From positions 20,001 through 84,000 of the forward strand of contig CAUJNA010003787.1 in the NCBI GenBank assembly GCA_963377175.1: a stretch of 64,000 bases of DNA, written 5' to 3'. A program made the translations under genes and the position numbers. Position 1 is the first letter of the stretch; every line of letters starts with the position of its first letter. The stretch is from Effrenium voratum (lineage: Eukaryota; Sar; Dinophyceae; Suessiales; Symbiodiniaceae). Positions 36,401-48,400 of the stretch are shown in pieces. The notes beneath the pieces are model-generated. The model had not been told where the DNA came from and did not search any database. It saw nothing but the letters and a program-made list of their open reading frames with translations.

Positions 36401-39400
36401 CCAAAAATGCTCTAGCTGGACCCAGAAATTGATGTCTCGAACCTGCCCATCGAAAAAACTAAAACAAAATAAAACAGAATAAAATAAAACAAAATAAACA
36501 AAATAAAATACATAATACTAATAATAATAATACTAATAATACTACTACTACTAATAATAATAGTAATAACAATAATAATAATTAAACAAAAAAAAAAAAA
36601 AACGATAATAATGATAATAACAATAATAATTGTTTTTGGGGGCATGTAGTTTTATCATAGCATGTTTCCATGCCACGGCCAATGCGCCGTCTGGCTCAAG
36701 CTTTTCACTCGTCGACTTTGCCCGCCATCTCGTCGGAAACAGCCCGCGGCGCTCCTCACGCCGGTCGCACTACGTCGCGGCCGTCGTTGCTGGGGCGGTG
36801 GTCTTGGACCCGGAGGTGGGTCGGGTTTTGGTTGGAGTGCGCTGCTGCTGCTCGCTCTGCTCGCTTGGTGCTGCTTGCCGCTGGTTTGCTTGCTTGCTCT
36901 GCGCTGTGCTGCGCTTCTGCTTGGTTCATTCTTGTTACAAACGAGGCACCCCTTTTGGTTCGTGTTAGTGCCGGCCGGGGGCAACTGCTTTGCCCTTGGG
37001 ACCGGGGGGATAAGGTGGTCTCTTCTTGTTGGTGGGTTAGGGCCTGTTTTATCCATCCCGAAACTCTGTTTCAAACCCTTTCGCAGGTTATCAGCCGTAG
37101 GATTCGTCCTCGGTTGGCACCGCGAACCCCTTTTTAATAACAACCCTGCAGGCGCCGTTTTCCATAGGCTACTGTAGGACTCATGGCGGGAATCACTGAG
37201 GATGGACCTCATGTGGTGACCGATGAGTGGGTTCTCGGCCAGGCCGGAATCTTGGACGTTGTGAATGACGGCCAGGTGCCCAGACAGCCGATGTTTTCAG
37301 GTCCTGATTTTTTGTCGGACAACACTTTTTCAGAAGCAATGCCTTCAGAGAGGTCCAGTGCTACTCGCACTGATGATCTGTCATCTAATGCCTCAAGAGC
37401 TAATCGCTCTCAGGGTCGTGGGACTAATCGTCCTGACCATGATGATTCCGTCTCAGGACGTGATGATGACGAGCCCGGTATTGCACCTGGAGCTCAATCC
37501 TCATCTTTCCCCGAGCTGATGAATATTGGTCAGTCCGAGGTTCGTGACTCCCGAGGCAGCAGTAGACCTGTGCCAACCAGTAGCATAGCTTTTCAAGTGC
37601 TCGGTAATCCCGAACCTGGTACATCCAGTGGAGTTGCATTTGATGTTCATCTGCCAACCGAATCCGGCGGGCTGGATTGGAGAGCCTCATGGCCCAACGA
37701 CGGAAACATTTTTGGCATGGATTTCGCCGCATGGATGCCAGGGCCACCCGCCCCGTCATCTTTCCCGCAATTCCAAAGCCCAAAACGGGCTGCTGGAAGC
37801 GACGAATTCATGCTACCTTTGTCGATTGAGAATCTCAACCCTGACGCGGCCAGCCGTAACGTCAGACCAAGGCCGTCGGTAAACCTGACCATGAGGAACA
37901 TGTCCCCTCCCCCAGGACTTTCAGGATTTGAGAGCCCTAGGGAGCGGAACATCGTAGATCCAACCCCAAGCAAACGATCAAGGTCAAATTCGACTGGATC
38001 GCATAGGGCAAGGGGAATGGGTCGGGAAACTGCCCACAGGGGAAACCCCAGTACGCGGGACTCAGGACGCGGTCGATCAGGTGACCCAGCGTCGATCATC
38101 GGTAGGGACCCGTTGAACGCGGGCACACTCGTTAACGTGCTTGATGGGATCGAAGCATTCCAGGAGGAATTCAATAGGTCAAATGGCTCGAACGCACAAA
38201 GTGTTCGCCCTACGTCCAACGCGGCTTCCTTTTTCGCCTTGGACAACATTGACGGGGCTAATGTTCCAATAGAATCTGAGTCCATGATGGCATCAAGTCC
38301 TAGTCACAATCATACCGTCAGTAATGGAACTGATATTGAATCGATGTCTGAACCTAGAGTGTCCAATGCGACCGATTTGAATGACATTGTCATTGCTGAC
38401 TCGAGGCCTGATGTTCCTATGCGAACCGATAGGCCCGTTGTTCCTAAGTTGTCCGTGGCCAAAGGCCTGGGCATGACACAACCCTCGGCGGTTCGTGATG
38501 CCAGGAGATCTGCGCCGTATCAGAGCCAATCTCCTAATAGGAGTGAGTTCCCACGGCCGTCAACGGCCGTACAGGATGATTTCAGAACTCCTCCGAGATC
38601 TAATCCAATCATGATTGATCTGTCCACTCCTCGGGACCGTGAATTTAGGCATAGCCCCATGGGCGAAGATCAACCCAATGAAGTCGCTGATCTTGTCACG
38701 GCCCTTGAAAGAGGGAGAGTGGACTCTTCCGTAAGTGCGATTATTCACCGCCTAGTTGCTAAGGTCGAAAACCTTGGGCATAGGAATGATAGAAGATCAA
38801 TGCATCAAACAACTGGCCGCTGAGGTCAACTCGTGGAGAACCAAATACGACCAATGCGTCCATGTGAACAACACATGTACACAGGCTGCAAACGTGTCAA
38901 TGCAGCTTTCGCAAGGGGCTAGGGATATCGCAGCCGAGCTTGGCCAACGAGTCAAGATCATATCCGATCGTACGACTAGCTTAGGCGATGCCCTGAATGA
39001 ACGGGCCAGCTATGACGACGTCGCTCGATCGATCGTCCAAGTCCAAACTGTTTTTGAGTCTCTTTCTGATCGTGTTGCCGAGCTTGTTACTCGTGTTGAA
39101 GCAATCGAGAGATCCCTTGTGGAGAGTCAATCCAACCATCCTGCAATTGGTGGTGTGAACCTCAAAATCGAGGACTTATCCACCAGAATGTATAGCATTG
39201 ACAGGATGATGCAAAATGCCGAACAGTGTTGGCTTACCAACAAGGAAGGTATAAAGTGGACCAAGGACCAACTCTGCGAGACGCAGACCAATATAGAGGT
39301 CAAGTCGAGGGACTGCAAGTCCTACACGGACAAGCAGAATACTCATAACATGGCTGTTTCGACTACACTCAACAGCAAACTTGAGCAGATGCTCAATGTG

Positions 39401-42400
39401 CTAAAATAGCACGGCCCAGAAAATTAATGCTCTCGAATCAAAGTATTCGAGCCAAGCATCGAGTAGTCTGTCACGGCCATGGAGTACGCTGAATGTGAGG
39501 AGCCAGACTGTTTGGGGTTTGTCCTCACAATGCTGGGGTACGTTAACCCCTCCGCTGCAGCCGGCTATGCGCCGAGATTCTGAGCGGATGCGTTCCGAAC
39601 AAGATCTCCTACCAAGGCGTAGAGGGATCTCGTGTGGTCGTGTTGGTCGGTCAATCGCACTGGATTACCGGCAGCGCGGGCCAGTCCATCTCTGAGGCCA
39701 AGCTTCAGGAGCAGTGGACGACCATCAGGACAAAGCTCCCGGCCAAGACTGGTGAATACGCACTGGAGGTCGTGGAGGTTGACGAGGAGAGTTCAATATC
39801 TGAACTCCTTCGTACGGTGGTCGGTCCCAAGCTCGCGGACCCGGTGCGCCTGCAAGGGCGAAGGATGACATATTCGTCATCTTCACCAAATGCGTGTGGT
39901 TGACCAAGTGGCTCAAATCTGAGAACACTTACGGTCCCAACCCCGAAGCGGGTAGGATCATCGATGAAAGCATCGATGCGTTAAAGGCATTTGCCAACAA
40001 GGGTGGGCGAAGCCAGGCGCCGACAATAATCTTGTCTGGTCCTGGAATTGTGTGGCATGGCACGTCCATGCAACACGTTGCCACCACATTTTTCAGGAAG
40101 TGCCGCGATGCCGGCTTTCCCGCCTACCCATCCAATGCGATGTGGTTTGGCTGCTCAAAGAAGAGCTCAAACGGTGGTGTCGTCGGCATCGAAAGAGGCG
40201 GACACCAATTCATAGGTCTTGTATCGGCTTTTACCGACCTGACCTCTATTCTGAGGCGCGAATACGCGATGAACGGTGAGATCCAGGAAACCCTGGCAAT
40301 CGCCCTCAACTACGTGATCGAGGGGGGCAAATTGGTGAATCCACCAGAGTCCTACCTCAGTGCCGTTAAAATGTGCGGGGGCCAAACGTGCCTCGCCGGT
40401 GCATCGGTGGTCCACTTCCGAGGACACACCATGGGCGGAGGTTATCTCTGCGCCCAGAGCGATGTCTGGCGGCCAAGGCGCCCAGACGCGCTCAGCTTCG
40501 GTCAATGCACCTAGAGCGTCGAGTGCACGGAATTCGGATCCCCAATGCGGGCGGTGGGCAGCAGACTATGGCCCAACGCGTCCGGTCCTCAACTCCACCT
40601 GCAACAGGTAAGCAGAGGCTGGGCCAGGCCATGGCTAATCTTGTTGGTCAATCTGCCGCTAATCGCAGTCTTTCGCCCGCCGTTTGCGGCAATCAGAAGG
40701 GAACCATCCCTGCAAAACCGACACCTGCGTGTGGGTACACCCCATCCACGTCTGGTGCTCCGACAAAATCTGGCGGCCAAAGGGTTGCCTTGAAGCTCAA
40801 CACTGGGAGGCAGATTTTTGTGGCTAAGCCCAAACCTCCGGAGCTTCCCAAAGATGCATATGGTGATGATTTCCCGACTCTGTCTGTGCGTGAAACCGCC
40901 AACAGATGGGGTGGTGGACTCGCCAAGCGTGCCGGTGGAGTGCCTCCTAAGGAGGGGGGACCGGTGTCTTTCCAGTCCTCGCCCATTGGCCAAAGAGCGC
41001 GGTTCCGGCCAAAACGGGACCCATGGTCGACGCACCTAAGGTCGCAAATGTGCCTGTACCCAAAGCGGCAGGCGCTGATGCTGCCAGCACTGGTGGCACG
41101 GGGGGGTGCGATCCCATAGACAGTGGGATCACGCACCCTCGGCCCGAGGTTCCGCCGCCGAGAGCTATAAAGAGCGCTCCGGCTGGTCCTTCCACGCAGG
41201 CAAAGCCCTGTAAGGTGGAGCTGCAACCCGGACAGGGGGGCGATGCTCCAGGAGCTACCGGCGAGGACAATCCTCAGCCGGAGGATAGCACCCCATCTCT
41301 GTTGACCGATGCGTCAATGGGGGTGATCTCATCCTGAAGTGTCCAAACCTGCGGGCCAGGACACGCAGTCTGCGCCTGCGGATGCAGGTGGGGCCAAAAG
41401 CGCATCACCCAGCCAAGGCGCTGGGGGAGGCAACGATGGCGGAAGCGGTGGCGGGGCTGGGGACGATGCTCCTACATCCCCGGCCGATCCGCCGGGTGAC
41501 GATGACCCTATGGGCGGGAACAACGCCGGTGGCGGTGGGCCCAGTGATCCCGACGGCGGCGGTGATCCACCCGACCCCGATGATCCAGAATTCGGCCCGG
41601 AATCCAAATATTTTGCACCTGTAACCGCTGACGCTTGCATCGTTGTGCATTTCCTGTACAGGAGCAGGTTTGTCGCCAGCTGTGGCGGCATGGAGGATCG
41701 GAGCATGGCCAAGGCGCCTCCTCCGTCCTGACGAGGCGGACTCCATTGAGACTGCCCTCGCTCTCCCTCTGTGGCAAGAGCTCACAGAGGATGCATTTTT
41801 CCAGATGCTGGACGACGCTTCAGTAATCGACCGCCGGTTCGGTGAATACGACTGGCATTATTTGTCTAATGTCGTCGTATCCGACACGATGAATGCAGAT
41901 GGAATCCATCATGCAGGAGCCAAAGCGCTCTCCGAATGGGCTGAGGAGAACCTCGATCCATTGTCGTTTGGCCCCCAGGCGGGCCTAGTCGACCGGTATC
42001 GACAAATGCAGACTGAAAGGCTGCACCCTAATAGGGAAGAAGCAAATGAATCATGCGTCAGTTTGGGGAGGCGATACGCTCCCCGCCCTTCTCCGGAAGA
42101 TCAACCCAATTCGAATCAAATCTCGGCTGACGTAATCCGTGGCCAGGAGATCCGTTTGGGGCTCATGCCCGATTCTCAATTCGGGGATGATGAGGTTTAT
42201 GCGCAGGACCCGACGTGGACCGTCGCGTACTGCAATTTTTACCAAGCGGCCGCGAATCTGTGGCGCGCGAGGTCGTGTCTGCGCGAAGCCGCGCACTGCA
42301 TGGCAGAAACAGGGTACATTCACCCTCAGATGGCTGCGGCCATCGCGGCAACCGAAAAGGTTGAAAGATTTTGCAATGTGCTTCGAGCAGCCAACCGCTA

Positions 42401-45400
42401 TTCGGGGTTGGGCTCGTATCGTTTCAATGACGTCGTAGGCGAGAATTTGCTTGCTGGTTACGATGCGTGGAGGACTCCTCTCAACGCAGAGGATCATCCT
42501 GAGTTCTTGGCCCGTGAGGTCGAGGACGTTTTCCGTTCCTATTGCGCAGGCCTCGCGAGATCAGATAACTTTGACCTCAGAGCTTGTGTCATTGAGCCGG
42601 AACCGGCACCCAAAGCGGAGCCGGCTCCCAAGGTGAAACCACCTCCTCAGGGTGTTGTGGCTAGCAAGAGCCACCCTAGGCGGTCCGCACCTGCTGTGCA
42701 TACTGGCGCAGCTCACACCGCCAAGCGTCCACGGGAGGCTGGCGGCGGTTCCACTGGAAGTGAGCAAGTGTCAGGTTCGTACGCAGGCAAAGCCCGTACA
42801 AAAGAATCTCCCATTAAGACTCCCGAACCGCCAACGGGCGGGGCAAGTGGGAGCGGGCAATCGTCTGCGATGGAAGTGGACAATGAGGGGAGTAGGGGTG
42901 ATGGCAAGAAGAATAAGGCGCCCAAAGAGGCGGCCAAAGCGTCGAAGGGCGCAGCGCCATCTCCCGCAAAGGCGTCACAACCGCGGGCCCAATGCGGCTT
43001 CTTGGATGCGACGTTGATTAGCGATGTGCGGGACCGTGATCGGGATATTTCCGATGACGAATATTCCCCTACCAACGTGTGCATGTTTCCAGAGTCCTGG
43101 GAAGACGCTATGCCGTCCTCAGTGACCACCGCACCACGGGATTTTGAGCAATTCAGGAATGAGCTCATGGGGATCCAGAAAATCCTGGACTCTCCGGCTC
43201 TGGTTGACCTTGAAGAGGTCGACCTAAACGAACTGGGCGAGCCGCCCAGAGAATACATCTCGGACGAAGACTTCGAAAGTCACGTCGAGGACGATGGCAT
43301 TGGGCCATTTGTTGCCAAGTTCTCCGAAATGGAGAGCAGAGATCTGATTCCCTCAAAGCAGGAACCGCCGAACTATGAGGCGAAGGCCTGGCGTACGACG
43401 GAGGAAGAAATTGATAGGATGAAACATTTGTTTCCTCTCTTCCGTGCCGAAAACTATCGGCGAATGTCTGAGGGAAATGCTCCGACTGATGCCAAAGCGC
43501 ATGAGTCCGGTCTTCTCCCGGTTGGTGCGTCGCTTGAGGACGCGGCCATGGTGAAACCCGCTGTGTCCGATTGCGAGCACTTACAATTTTGCTTATGAAG
43601 GTGAGGAGGTCCTGCTGGACCCCTCGAGCAGGACATTTGGCAGAATCGCCTGTCCTGCTGGGGATGGTATCTTCGGGTTTTTCCCGAGATCGCCGACCCA
43701 GCAACGGTCACTGGACGATGCTCCAGAGAGGCGTATATGCTTCTAGAGGTTTTGTCAGGTTCCACGAACCCAAAGATGGTAAGTCAAGCCTGGTGATCCG
43801 TCTTTTCGCTTATGCGGGACGGTTCCCGACATACTTGGAGGTTGGATGTCGATGCCCCTGGTCTCCATGCTTTTTGAGGCCCTGCACGGGATTGTCAAGT
43901 GCACAGGCCTTGACGTGGCAAAGTGGGCGGGTGCTCTCGCACGGGAGCACCCCGCCTACCCCCCAGTGGAGCTCCTAATACGGAGAGTCTGGGAGGAACA
44001 TGACCCAACAGAGGTCACAAGCGAAGTGATTTTTGCGCGTTCCACCCTAATCGGGAGGGACGTGCCATACAAGGTTTTTCAAGCGCTGGGCGTTACGCGA
44101 TCGTACTCCGACCGGGCCCTCGCTGAGGCCAATGGATGCAGCGGAGGTCCCTTATACGGGATATGTGCTGCTTTCCATGCCTGAGTATAGATCTGCCCTC
44201 AAAACGAGGTGCGTCCGACGTCCCGGCAAATTCGCCATCCAAGTCTTCCCTATGCTATGCGGCCTGACAAGATCTGCAGGGGGGAGATTCAGATCGGCAT
44301 GGAAGGCGCAAAGGTGCCGTTCCTGAAACTGCCAAGCCCCAATAATGAGGGCGAGTTTTACGTCGATGAACGTGCCGCATACATGGACAAGCGCCATGTT
44401 GTCGTGGCAATCGACCTGAAATGGCTGGCGACTGAGGGCGCCGCGGGCATATACAAAACCCGACGCGGTTTCATTGCCGTGCGTGAGGAGCGCACCTTTT
44501 TGGCGTGCATGTTACTTGCACCAGGAAGGGGATGTAATATACATCCGACCATGGGCGATCCGGGCCTTGATTGTCCCGGGTCCGCCGCGAGGGGTGTCAT
44601 TCGCATGGGACAAAGCTCCCATGCATGACTATTGGTGCCCTCGTTGTGCACATTTGAACATGTACGGCACCATTCTATGCAACGGTTGCCACTTGCCCAT
44701 TTTCTATCGGGAGTGGGTGCCCGGGACTTCTCAGTCTCAGATCAGGCGTGGACAGCCAACGTGGGTGGACGGACTCAAAGCAGTCATGCCCAACAGCTGG
44801 TACTACGCGGAAACGTGCAGCTGGGCCCCTCTGATGGCGTCGGTAAACCCGATCCGTGAGGTGGTTAGTTGCATGATCTCTGGTTTGCGCTGTGCGCCAT
44901 ACCTCGTACACAATCCCAATGCGGATATCGTACAGGTAGCATTCCATGAGGTTGAGAAAGTCACCAACATGGACACTCACTCGTGTGTGAGAGCGAGTGA
45001 TGAAGCGCTTGAAAGATGGGTGGCAAAGCAACTGCTCATCGAGGAAAGCGACACTGGAAACCCAGTTCCTGATGGTTTGACTGTCCTGGCGTATTTGATC
45101 GACCACCCACAACACGCGGCACAGTGGGCACGCCACATGACAAGGAAAGGCAGTCTCCAATCTGCATTTACCTTTTATCTTTCTGTATATATTTACGATG
45201 CGTACCGCATCGGTGTTGAGGACGGTTTCCTCGTCCCGCTGTACGGCCTAGGCGCCTCTCGGGAGGATGTGATCATGTCAATGGTCCAAGCCGAGCGACG
45301 CCTCGCGGACTTCACCAGCGAAGACGCTAATTTTGACATCACCGAGACCCTCAGGTTGAGCATTGACTCCCCGAGGGGCGGTGGTGGGACGATAACGGTC

Positions 45401-48400
45401 CCAATTGAGTATGCTGAAGCATACATCTACACCGACCAGAACAAGGTCGATATGGTTCCCGCTGGGCAACGCGGTGGCCAAAGCGCCATCACGTTTGCGG
45501 ATCCTCCATCTGGGAAGCATCACAAGCGGGCGGCAACACCTCGGGGTGATAATCGCTCCGCTTCGATGCGACCGGATCAGAAAGGCAAGGGGGATACTCG
45601 GAAGGGCAATGCCCCTGCGGGCTCCTGGCCCAAAGGAGAGGGTCCCAAAGGGGACCCGAATGCAGGAAAAGGTCACAAGGCTGACCAATTCAAGGGTCAC
45701 AAAGGTGACCAGCAAAAGGGCAAAGGCGGCCTATACGGCCAGCAGTACGGCCGGCGGATCCGCCCGGTCGAGGACGCCGACAGGCGGCTATCAGCCTGAC
45801 GCACGCGGCTCGGGACTTTCCGTACCCAAGCCCCATGTGCCCCACATTCCCGATGGGGGGTTTCATGCAGCAGCACATGGCTGTCATGATGCCGCAAATG
45901 TGGCCTGGCGCAATGCCGCAGGGTTGGTCGCAGTTTCCGCCGGAAAATCCCGGCGCGTATATAAATCCTAATTCACCTCACAGCCCAACTTGGGGTGATG
46001 ATGACGAGTTGGCTGGAACCGAGCCTTCTCATCCCCCACCCGGGGATTGGAATGATGGGAAGGGAAGGGGACGACGCGGCGGCGGCAGGGGCAAATGATG
46101 CCCTTTCATGTTCTGCATGCGCTGAGTCGTACCCAAAAGTGCCAATGCGCACTCGCACTTTTCGATGGTCTCATCGTAAATTCAATCATTGCATGATGAC
46201 GCATATAGGACAATGCTCCTGACGTCGATCCGCCAAATCGGTTATTCACCGACTCATAATTCACATGCACGGGTGACTGTGCGCTAATCGCGCCGGTCAC
46301 ATTGTCCTGCCAGGTACGCCCTGTTACCGCAAGGCAGTCATCCTCGCCGGCATCTTTGGCCGCTGGCGATTCGCATCCTCCTGAACCGCTGATGCAGCCG
46401 GTGAAGGAACTCATCGAGGTGCTGACGTGATGATCGCGATTGCGCTGCACCGCTGCCGGCGGGGTCCTACTCGGACCTGAACCGCTGATTGCTGCCGGTG
46501 TTACTCGTGCCGGCCATCTTCGTGTGATCGCGCGCCTAGACGGTGCTATTTTTAAAGACCCAGGTCTTGTGGTCAAAGCACCATGTTTCAATCAGCAGGC
46601 CAATGCGCCTAAATCTTAAATTCAGATATTATATCCACGTGAATCTCATGATTCACTGTGGTTGCATTGCAATATCAATTTATTTCATGCCTGCCATATT
46701 GGAGTTGAACCTTTGTTCTTTTTCCGTGTTTTGTTCTCTTCGGTTCGATTTGGCTACCGGCGCGAATCCGCCCCATGCCCGTAATTCGGGGTGGTGGCGG
46801 GATTCGGGCTCTAAAGCGAGCCCGGGCGTGGGGTTGCGAACCCTGGTAGCCTAATCCTCTTTCTTTCTTGTTTGTTGCTCTTCAACTTCAAAAATGGCCA
46901 ATGCGCCTTTCCAAATTCACCCCATCTCTTTGTACAGTCGAGGGGGGTGTTTTTGGGGGCATGTAGTTTTATCATAGCATGTTTCCATGCCACGGCCAAT
47001 GCGCCGTCTGGCTCAAGCTTTTCACTCGTCGACTTTGCCCGCCATCTCGTCGGAAACAGCCCGCGGCGCTCCTCACGCCGGCCGCACTACGTCGCGGCCG
47101 TCGTTGCTGGGGCGGTGGTCTGGGACCCGGAGGTGGGTCGGGGTTTTGGTTGGAGTGCGCTGCTGCTGCTCGCTCTGCTCGCTTGGTGCTGCTTGCCGCT
47201 GGTTTGCTTGCTTGCTCTGCGCTGTGCTGCGCTTCTGCTTGGTTCATTCTTGTTACAAACGAGGCACCCCTTTTGGTTCGTGTTAGTGCCGGCCGGGGGC
47301 AACTGCTTTGCCCTTGGGACCGGGGGGATAAGGTGGTCTCTTCTTGTTGGTGGGTTAGGGCCTGTTTTATCCATCCCGAAACTCTGTTTCAAACCCTTTC
47401 GCAATAATAATGCTAATAATACTAATAATAATAATAATAATATTAATAATGATAATAATAATAATACTAATAATAAGAACAATACTAATAATAACAATAG
47501 TAATAATAATAACAATAACAATAATAATAATAGTAATAATAATAATATTAATAATGATAATCATCATCATCATAATAATGATAATCATCATCATCGTAAT
47601 AATAATAGTAATAATAATAATAACCATATCAATAACAATAACAATAACAATAACAACAACAATAACAATAATAATAATAAAACAAAAACAAACAGCAGAC
47701 ACATAATCACACCTTTATCCTGCAGTAGGCCGGTCCAACTTTTGTGACACGCTCAAAAAACACTGCGGTCAGAAAAGACCGCGTTACCTACCAAAATGAT
47801 TCAAATTTGCCCAACACCAACCCCCCCCGCCCCCACCACCACTGCCGTCGGGTCGGTTGCTTTCTCGATCGCCGGTCGCAGGCGGAGGCGGCAAAGCTGC
47901 GGAGCCAGATCGACGCCTCGGTGCAGGCGCTGCCCAGTTTGGAGGCGAAGGGCGCGCGGAAGGGCGGCCGGTGACCCGCAGCTCCCCCCGATTTTAGGTC
48001 CGGATTTTTGTTTTGTTTTTTTCTTTTTCTTTCCTCTTTTGTTTTTGTTTTTGGGGGGGGGCAGAGAGGAGGGGAGTTCTTGGGCTTTTCGGACCCTAGG
48101 CTTTGCGTTTGGATGTAGTTTTTAGGGAGGCATGGACATTGAACAATGTAACAAACAATTAGAAAAGGTGGTAATATGTTGGTGTCCGCCATACGTAACG
48201 GGGAGGGGGTGGGGAATTTACTCTTTAAATTGCTGCTTTGCTTCTTGCTTTTGCACTCAAGAGGGTAAGGAGATGCTGCAATGCGGAGGGGGACAGTTTT
48301 TTCGTGATGTCCATGTTTCACAGGTCCTGATCGGGGGGGTTGGATGAACGGATGGCATTTTACCTCAATAGTTTTTAGCTCTGCGGCCAGGCAGAGAAGA

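Larger units (their letters stand above)
46099..46947 (+). other. LTR element 3' non-coding region
   Basis: No long frame. The phrase GAACCGCTGAT occurs twice (about 46382 and 46480). CCAATGCGCC occurs near 46600 and 46893 and again in each LTR. A strong hairpin, CGGGCTC-TAAAGC-GAGCCCG, lies at 46805-46824. These may be packaging or transport signals; this is an inference. Confidence 0.5.
36631..47403 (+). mobile_element. 10.8-kb LTR retroelement without recognisable polymerase
   Basis: Direct repeats of 455 and 456 bp flank a 9.9-kb interior. Both start TGTTTTTGGGG and end CCCTTTCGCA, the TG...CA ends expected of LTRs. The flanking DNA is ATAATAAT on both sides, consistent with a 4-6 bp target duplication inside a microsatellite. 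A purine tract abuts the 3' LTR, and a possible tRNA-complementary site follows the 5' LTR. The + strand interior carries long frames rich in Ser/Asn/Asp, coiled coil, Pro/Gly and Lys/Gly, which stop and resume in other frames many times. I found no YxDD reverse transcriptase motif, no integrase HHCC or DDE pattern and no aspartic protease motif. It is therefore probably a large non-autonomous element mobilised in trans. Which superfamily supplies the enzymes is unknown. Confidence 0.85.

Noticed and set aside
36696..36712. Resemblance of the LTR segment TCTGGCTCAAG to the 3' end of the dinoflagellate spliced leader
   Set aside because: Only about nine bases (TGGCTCAAG) agree and the rest does not match, so this is probably chance. 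No spliced-leader relic was found elsewhere in the window.
36662..37177. ORFs of 110-185 codons on both strands inside the LTRs (also 46872-47407)
   Set aside because: The same frames occur in both LTRs and run across the LTR ends. They look like GC-rich non-coding sequence, and no protein pattern is recognisable.
39620..40514. Possible SGNH or alpha/beta hydrolase in LTR ORF C
   Set aside because: GQSHW and TIILSGPG only loosely resemble the core blocks, no catalytic triad can be placed, and the frame is broken twice.
47367..47706. Poly-Asn, poly-Ile and poly-Leu open frames
   Set aside because: These are translations of the AAT/AAC triplet array. They do not continue outside the repeat.
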